This document shows positions 59,856 to 64,000 of a DNA stretch of 64,000 nucleotides, in pieces (positions within the stretch are counted from its first letter, which is position 1; each line of letters opens with the position of its first letter). Origin of the DNA: an uncultured Opitutia bacterium. Its GTDB lineage: Bacteria; Verrucomicrobiota; Verrucomicrobiia; Opitutales; Opitutaceae. The notes under the pieces were generated by a model that did no database searches, was not told where the DNA came from, and worked only from the letters and a program-made list of their open reading frames with translations. A program made the position numbers and the translations under genes. The stretch is from assembly GCA_903902745.1 (NCBI GenBank), contig CAIUWA010000052.1, forward strand, positions 26,454 to 90,453, read 5' to 3'.

Positions 59856-62504
59856 ATGAAAAATCCCCGAACCGCCGCCATGCCACTGTTCTGCCTGAAA
59901 ATTTCGCGCTTGGTCCGCTGGGCCCTGCTGGGCCTGGCTGCGTTTTCACTGCACGCACAACAGCTCAACCTCGTCGACCTCCCGACCACGGACAAGGTCG
60001 CGGCGCTGCCGGGCTTCAAGGTCGATCGCATCCTGACCGTGCCCAAGTCCCAGGGCTCATGGGTGGCGATGACGCTGGATGCGAAGGGCCGGGTGATCAC
60101 GTCCGATCAATACGGCGGCCTGTACCGCGTCACGCTGCCGGCCCTGACGGCCACGCAGGTGACCCAGGTGGAGCCGCTGGACTCGCTGGGCATCGCCGGC
60201 GCGCACGGCCTGCTGGCGGCGAACGACAGCCTCTACGTGATGGTGAACGAGAATCGCGTGAACAAATTCGGCGAGAAAAAATCCGGGTTGCACCGCCTCT
60301 GGGATGCCGACGGCGACGGCAAGTATGAGCGCGGTGCGTTCGTGCGCGAGATGGACGCCACGGGCGAGCACGGCCCGCACGCCCTCGTGCTCGGGCCCGA
60401 CCGGCAGACGATTTGGTACATGAACGGCAACTACACCAAGCTGCCCGCCAACATGGAAAAGCAGATCCCGGTAGCCTACCAGGAGGACAACCTCCTGCCG
60501 CGCATGTGGCCGCCGGTGGGCAGCGGGCGGGGCATCCTCGCCCCGGCCGGCACGCTAGGGCGCACCGACCTGGAGGGCCGGCAGTTCGAGCTTTTCGCGA
60601 TGGGGTTTCGCAACTGCTACCGGATGACCTTCGATCCCAACGGGGAGATTTTTACCGACGATTCGGACACCGAGAATGAAATCGGCACCCCCTGGTATCT
60701 GCCGACGCGGGTGCTGCACGTGGTCAGCGGCGGCGATTACGGCTGGCGGTCCGGCTCGATTCGCTGGCCCGTGGGATTTCCCGACAGCCTGCCGGCGATC
60801 GTCGATACGGGTCCGGGCTCGCCGACCGGCGTGCTGATGGGAACGGGCACACGTTTCCCCGCCGAATATCAGCGCGTGCTGTTCGTGGGTGACTGGACCT
60901 TCGGCACGATGTACGCCGTGCACCTGACCGCGGACGGCGCCAGCTTCCGCGGCCGGAAGGAGACGTTTCTTTCCGGGTATCCCCTGCCCATCACGGACAT
61001 GCTCATCAATCCCGCCGATGGCGCCATGTACTTCACCGTCGGCGGGCGCACGACCGAGTCCGCGCTTTACCGCGTGACCTACACCGGCCCGGAGAGCACG
61101 GCGCCCGCGGCCTATCCGCCGCCCACGCCCGAGGCGCTGATCCGGCGGAAACTCGAGGCGCTGCACACGAAGGGCGAGGGGCTCGCGGTCATCAACGAGG
61201 CGTGGCCTTATCTTTCGCACTCCGACCGGTTCATCCGCTGGGCCGCGCGGGTCGCGATCGAGCGCCAGCCCGTCGCGCTGTGGTCGCAGCGCGCGCTGGA
61301 GGAAAAGAACCGGACCGCCTCGCTCGAGGCGCTCGTCGCCCTCGTGCGCCTGGGCGACAAGTCGCTGCAGCCGCAGTTGATCGACACGCTGGCCCGGTTC
61401 GATTTCGCGGCGCTGCCGCGGGACCAGCAATATGCCGTCGTCCGCCTGTGGCAGCTCGCGTTCACCCGCATGGGCGCGCCCACTCCGGAAATTAAGAAGC
61501 GCGTCGCGGCGCTGCTGGATCCGTTTTATCCGCATGCCGACCGGCTCCTCAGCCGCGATCTGGCGGCGCTGTTGGTCTATGTGGATTCACCCACCGTGGT
61601 GGCGAAGACCGTGCCGCTGATGCAGGTGCCGGAGGAACCTGAACCGCAGGATCTCGTCGACGAGGAGTTGGTGTCCCGGAACACCCGGTACGGCCGGTTC
61701 ATCGCCGGGGCCAACCTGACGCGGCCGGCGCGCCAGCAATTCGCTTATGCCTCGGTGTTGCGCAGCGCCCGCGCCGGCTGGACCACGCCGCTGCTGGAGC
61801 AGTATTTTTCATGGTTCCAGCGGGCGAACGCCTGGACCGGTGGCCAGAGCTTCAACGGCTTCGTCAACAACATCCGCCTGGTCGCACTGGGGGCCGTGTC
61901 CGAGCCCAAGGCCCGTGAGCACTACGCGCAGATTTCCCAGCGGCCGGCCCCGCAGCTGTCGTTCGGGACGGTATCGCCGAAGGGTCCCGGCAAAAACTAC
62001 ACGCTCGATGAGGCGACGACCCTAGTGCACGGGCAGCTCACCGGCCGGAACTATGAGCAAGGCCGCGCTATGTACTCCGCCTCCACCTGCGTCGCCTGCC
62101 ATCGGATGGGCGACCTGGGGTTGGGCACCGCCGCGCCCAATCTCACCCAGGCCGGCGCACGCTACAGCGAACACGATCTGTTGCAGTCGATCATCGAGCC
62201 CTCGGCCACCATCAACGAAAACTATGCCGCCACGCGGTATGAAATGAAGGACGGTTCCGTGCTGGTCGGTTATCCGGCGTATGAGGAGGGGGGCGAACTC
62301 CTCCTGACGACGAACCTCATGCTGCCAAACGCCTTCTCGCTGGTGAAGACGGCCGAGGTGAAATCCACCCGGCCGAGCGAGCTCTCGCTGATGCCAGCGG
62401 GATTGATCAACAGCCTCAACGCGGACGAACTGAGGGACTTGGTGGCGTTCATCCTCTCCGGCGCCAACCGCAACCATGCGATGTTCGCCCCCGTGAAAAA
62501 ATGA
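59856..62504 (+). CDS. PVC-type large c-type cytochrome/sugar-dehydrogenase-like protein
   Basis: This 882-residue protein has a signal peptide. An NHL/sorbosone-dehydrogenase-like propeller (about residues 40-400; ITSDQYGGLYRVTLPALT, GAHGLLAANDSLYVMVNENR) is followed by a HEAT-like middle. A C-terminal heme domain has CVACH (Cys745, Cys748, His749). Such proteins are typical of Planctomycetes and Verrucomicrobia and are probably periplasmic dehydrogenases or electron carriers. As part of the operon it may oxidise the sugar or the 3-keto sugar acceptor. Confidence 0.9.
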   Translation: MKNPRTAAMPLFCLKISRLVRWALLGLAAFSLHAQQLNLVDLPTTDKVAALPGFKVDRILTVPKSQGSWVAMTLDAKGRVITSDQYGGLYRVTLPALTATQVTQVEPLDSLGIAGAHGLLAANDSLYVMVNENRVNKFGEKKSGLHRLWDADGDGKYERGAFVREMDATGEHGPHALVLGPDRQTIWYMNGNYTKLPANMEKQIPVAYQEDNLLPRMWPPVGSGRGILAPAGTLGRTDLEGRQFELFAMGFRNCYRMTFDPNGEIFTDDSDTENEIGTPWYLPTRVLHVVSGGDYGWRSGSIRWPVGFPDSLPAIVDTGPGSPTGVLMGTGTRFPAEYQRVLFVGDWTFGTMYAVHLTADGASFRGRKETFLSGYPLPITDMLINPADGAMYFTVGGRTTESALYRVTYTGPESTAPAAYPPPTPEALIRRKLEALHTKGEGLAVINEAWPYLSHSDRFIRWAARVAIERQPVALWSQRALEEKNRTASLEALVALVRLGDKSLQPQLIDTLARFDFAALPRDQQYAVVRLWQLAFTRMGAPTPEIKKRVAALLDPFYPHADRLLSRDLAALLVYVDSPTVVAKTVPLMQVPEEPEPQDLVDEELVSRNTRYGRFIAGANLTRPARQQFAYASVLRSARAGWTTPLLEQYFSWFQRANAWTGGQSFNGFVNNIRLVALGAVSEPKAREHYAQISQRPAPQLSFGTVSPKGPGKNYTLDEATTLVHGQLTGRNYEQGRAMYSASTCVACHRMGDLGLGTAAPNLTQAGARYSEHDLLQSIIEPSATINENYAATRYEMKDGSVLVGYPAYEEGGELLLTTNLMLPNAFSLVKTAEVKSTRPSELSLMPAGLINSLNADELRDLVAFILSGANRNHAMFAPVKK

Positions 62505-62538
62505 AGAACTGTTCCCGCGCCGATTGACCACCTTACCC

Positions 62539-63003
62539 ATGACCGCTGCACCCACCGGAATCAGATACGCCCACACCAACCTGATCGCGAACGACTGGAA
62601 GCGGCTGCAGGATTTTTATGTCCAGGTCTTCGGCTGCGAGCCCGTCAGCTCGGAGCGCGACCACAAGGGCCCAACCTTTGACGCGTTGACGGGACTGACG
62701 AACGCGTCGTTCCGCGGGCGCCATCTGCGCCTGCCCGGTCATGGGGAAAAAGGTCCGACGCTCGAAATATTCCAGACGAACCAAAACGACCCGAGCCAGC
62801 CCTCGCGGCTGGTGCGCCCCGGTTTTGCCCACCTCGCGTTCGAGGTGCCCGACGTGGCGGCGAAGCGGCAGGAAATCCTGCAATGGGGTGGCCGGGAGAT
62901 CGGCCAGCTCGTCACCCTCGACATTCCGGGCGCGGGCAAGCTGACCCTGATCTACATGACCGACCCGGAGGGGAATATCGTGGAAGTTCAGCGCTGGCAT
63001 TGA
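62539..63003 (+). CDS. VOC-family protein
   Basis: This 154-residue protein from ATG 62539 has glyoxalase-like modules with metal-ligand positions (YAHTNLIANDWKRLQDFYV, FAHLAFEVPDV, MTDPEGNIVEVQRWH). It lies 34 bp after the cytochrome gene on the same strand and probably ends the catabolic operon. The substrate is unknown. Confidence 0.88.
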   Translation: MTAAPTGIRYAHTNLIANDWKRLQDFYVQVFGCEPVSSERDHKGPTFDALTGLTNASFRGRHLRLPGHGEKGPTLEIFQTNQNDPSQPSRLVRPGFAHLAFEVPDVAAKRQEILQWGGREIGQLVTLDIPGAGKLTLIYMTDPEGNIVEVQRWH

Positions 63004-63008
63004 GCGGC

Positions 63009-63248
63009 CTACAGGCGCTTTCGGGCGAACGCTTTTCCCGAATGCGATTTCAGGTATTTTTCGAAGGCGGTCGCCTTGGATTTTTCCGAGAAACCGAGAT
63101 AGGTCACGAGGCACCAAGGCCGGTATTTTGAAGTGTGTGAACTGCCGCCGGCATTGTGGGTGGTGAGCCGTTGGCGGAGATCGCCCGTGTAGCCGATGTA
63201 GGTCTGCGCGGGGTAGGATTCACTGCGCAGGAGATAGACGTAGTACAT
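63009..63248 (-). CDS. GIY-YIG domain protein (URI-type)
   Basis: This 79-residue protein is a single GIY-YIG domain (MYYVYLLRSESYPAQTYIGY, TGDLRQRLTTHNAGGSSHT, FSEKSKATAFEKYLKSHSGK). The catalytic region (Tyr, Arg, Glu) looks intact. Small stand-alone members are of unknown role. A second copy of its first 20 codons lies in the adjoining tandem repeat (63421-63481). Confidence 0.88.
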   Translation of the reverse strand: MYYVYLLRSESYPAQTYIGYTGDLRQRLTTHNAGGSSHTSKYRPWCLVTYLGFSEKSKATAFEKYLKSHSGKAFARKRL

Positions 63249-63654
63249 GGCTCCCGATGAAACGGGGTTGCCATGGGGAATCTTGCAAAAAAATGCCCCG
63301 CTTCGCCCGGTGGGCTACGCAGGGCACCATTCTTCCCCCGTTGTCGAGCTGCGCGACAGAGCCCGTAGACGACGATAGTCTACATGGCGTGCCATGCGAA
63401 GCCCAACGGGCGAAGAATGGTGTAGCCGATGTAGGTCTGCGCGGGGTAGGATTCACTGCGCAGGAGATAGACGTAGTACATGGCGCCCGATGAAACGGGG
63501 TTGCCATGGGGAATCTTGCACAAAAATGCCCCGCTTCGCCCTTACGGGCTACGCAGGGCACCATTCTTCCCCCGTTGTCGAGCTGCGCGGCAGAATCCAT
63601 AGACGACGATAGTCTATATGGCGTGCCATGCGTAGCCCAACGGGCGAAGAATGG
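63188..63654. repeat. tandem duplication of about 233 bp, 63188-63420 and 63421-63654
   Basis: Copy 2 repeats copy 1 with few differences and one extra base. Each copy begins in the N-terminal codons of the GIY-YIG gene and ends at GAAGAATGG. The right boundary of copy 2 coincides with the CCA end of tmRNA (63652-63654). Each copy also holds an inner inverted repeat (about 28-bp arms, CTTCGCCC..GGGCTACGCA). The duplicated 5' fragment of the GIY-YIG gene in copy 2 is not a functional gene. Confidence 0.85.
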
Positions 63655-64000
63655 TGGAGGTGGCGGGAGTTGAACCCGCGTGCCCCTGATCTTTGCACAC
63701 CGCGTCTACCAGTATAGCGTGAGTTTGATCTCGCCGAGGTTACGCGATCACGCGCGCTTAAGCCCCAGCCAACTCCCGGATGAAGATACGGTATGCAGTC
63801 CGCGAGTCGCTCCGCATACTATGCCTGCTGTCGTCGTTGGTATCAGCTAGCAGGTGTCACTGGACCAACGTGACCGCTAATTAGGCGGCCAGGGGCATTT
63901 CTTCGTAGTTGCCTATTATTGTTTTGAAGGGGGATTCACGAGAGACCGTCACTCTCGACTGGCAACGGCGCACTCCAACCAAGGGTCGAATCCGGAACAC
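63652..64000 (-). ncRNA. ssrA: tmRNA (ssrA), 5' tip outside window
   Basis: On the minus strand, the 3' end shows a T-arm (GGGTTCAACTCCC), acceptor strand CACCTCC and ACCA at 63652-63655. The 5' part has GTGTTCCGGATTCGACCCTT, the conserved tmRNA start, so about four nucleotides (GGAG expected) lie beyond 64000. The tag reading frame at 63881-63913 reads GNYEEMPLAA then stop if the resume codon is GGC, ending in the canonical LAA. It rescues stalled ribosomes with SmpB. Confidence 0.95.

Noticed and set aside
63220..63600. A 126-residue frame across the tandem duplication
   Set aside because: It arises from reading two copies of the same repeat; only the first 20 codons match the GIY-YIG gene.

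Overview
The window looks like chromosomal DNA of a high-GC Verrucomicrobiota bacterium, most likely of the Opitutaceae (Opitutus/Lacunisphaera type). This is inferred from several traits: a PVC-type cytochrome next to a DUF1080 (3-keto-disaccharide hydrolase) protein, many small secreted proteins of unknown family, two Ala-rich coiled-coil LysM proteins, and intergenic space filled with palindromic repeats. The closest genus cannot be fixed from the sequence alone.

Layout. 1-3540: three tandem paralogous membrane-anchored proteins of unknown family. 3687-7459: a frameshifted alpha/beta hydrolase, a TPR protein, a membrane protein with a Cys-rich tail, and prmB. 7538-13140 (all minus): metX-metW, yebC, and the classic rpmH-rnpA-yidD-yidC cluster without dnaA. 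13374-20274: Y-family polymerase, LpxR-like outer membrane protein, four-helix-bundle protein, phosphoesterase, YgjP-like metallopeptidase, two peptidyl-prolyl isomerases, PpnP. 20481-23586: HpcH/HpaI aldolase, beta-hydroxyacid dehydrogenase, and a more AT-rich pair (small kinase and lipoprotein). 23666-29924: two coiled-coil/LysM proteins, one of 1516 residues. 30003-36603: glpK, then a MarR-controlled RND efflux operon behind a perfect 24-bp palindrome. 36793-40828: an LpoB/COG3014/YcfL-type envelope lipoprotein operon. 41028-48262: MATE pump, DUF167 protein, a long fungal-type cystathionine gamma-synthase, DUF1761 protein, exonuclease III, CinA-like amidase, VOC and SYLF proteins. 48401-51327: zincin and ABC exporter. 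51754-56856: Spy-like protein, HI0933-family flavoprotein, AEC transporter, thioredoxin-like protein, SMP-30-like protein. 56911-57464: HicAB. 57614-63003: a probable catabolic operon (enolase superfamily, DUF1080, PVC cytochrome, VOC). 63009-64000: GIY-YIG gene, a ~233-bp tandem duplication, and tmRNA (ssrA, 5' tip outside the window).

The most unusual feature is the repetitive DNA. At least a dozen gaps carry long imperfect inverted repeats (arms about 25-36 bp, loops about 20-85 bp) with recurring arm sequences. Shorter REP-like palindromes also occur. The same repeat sequences appear inside genes, where they encode linkers, tails or signal-peptide segments. No CRISPR array, insertion sequence, prophage or rRNA/tRNA gene was seen.
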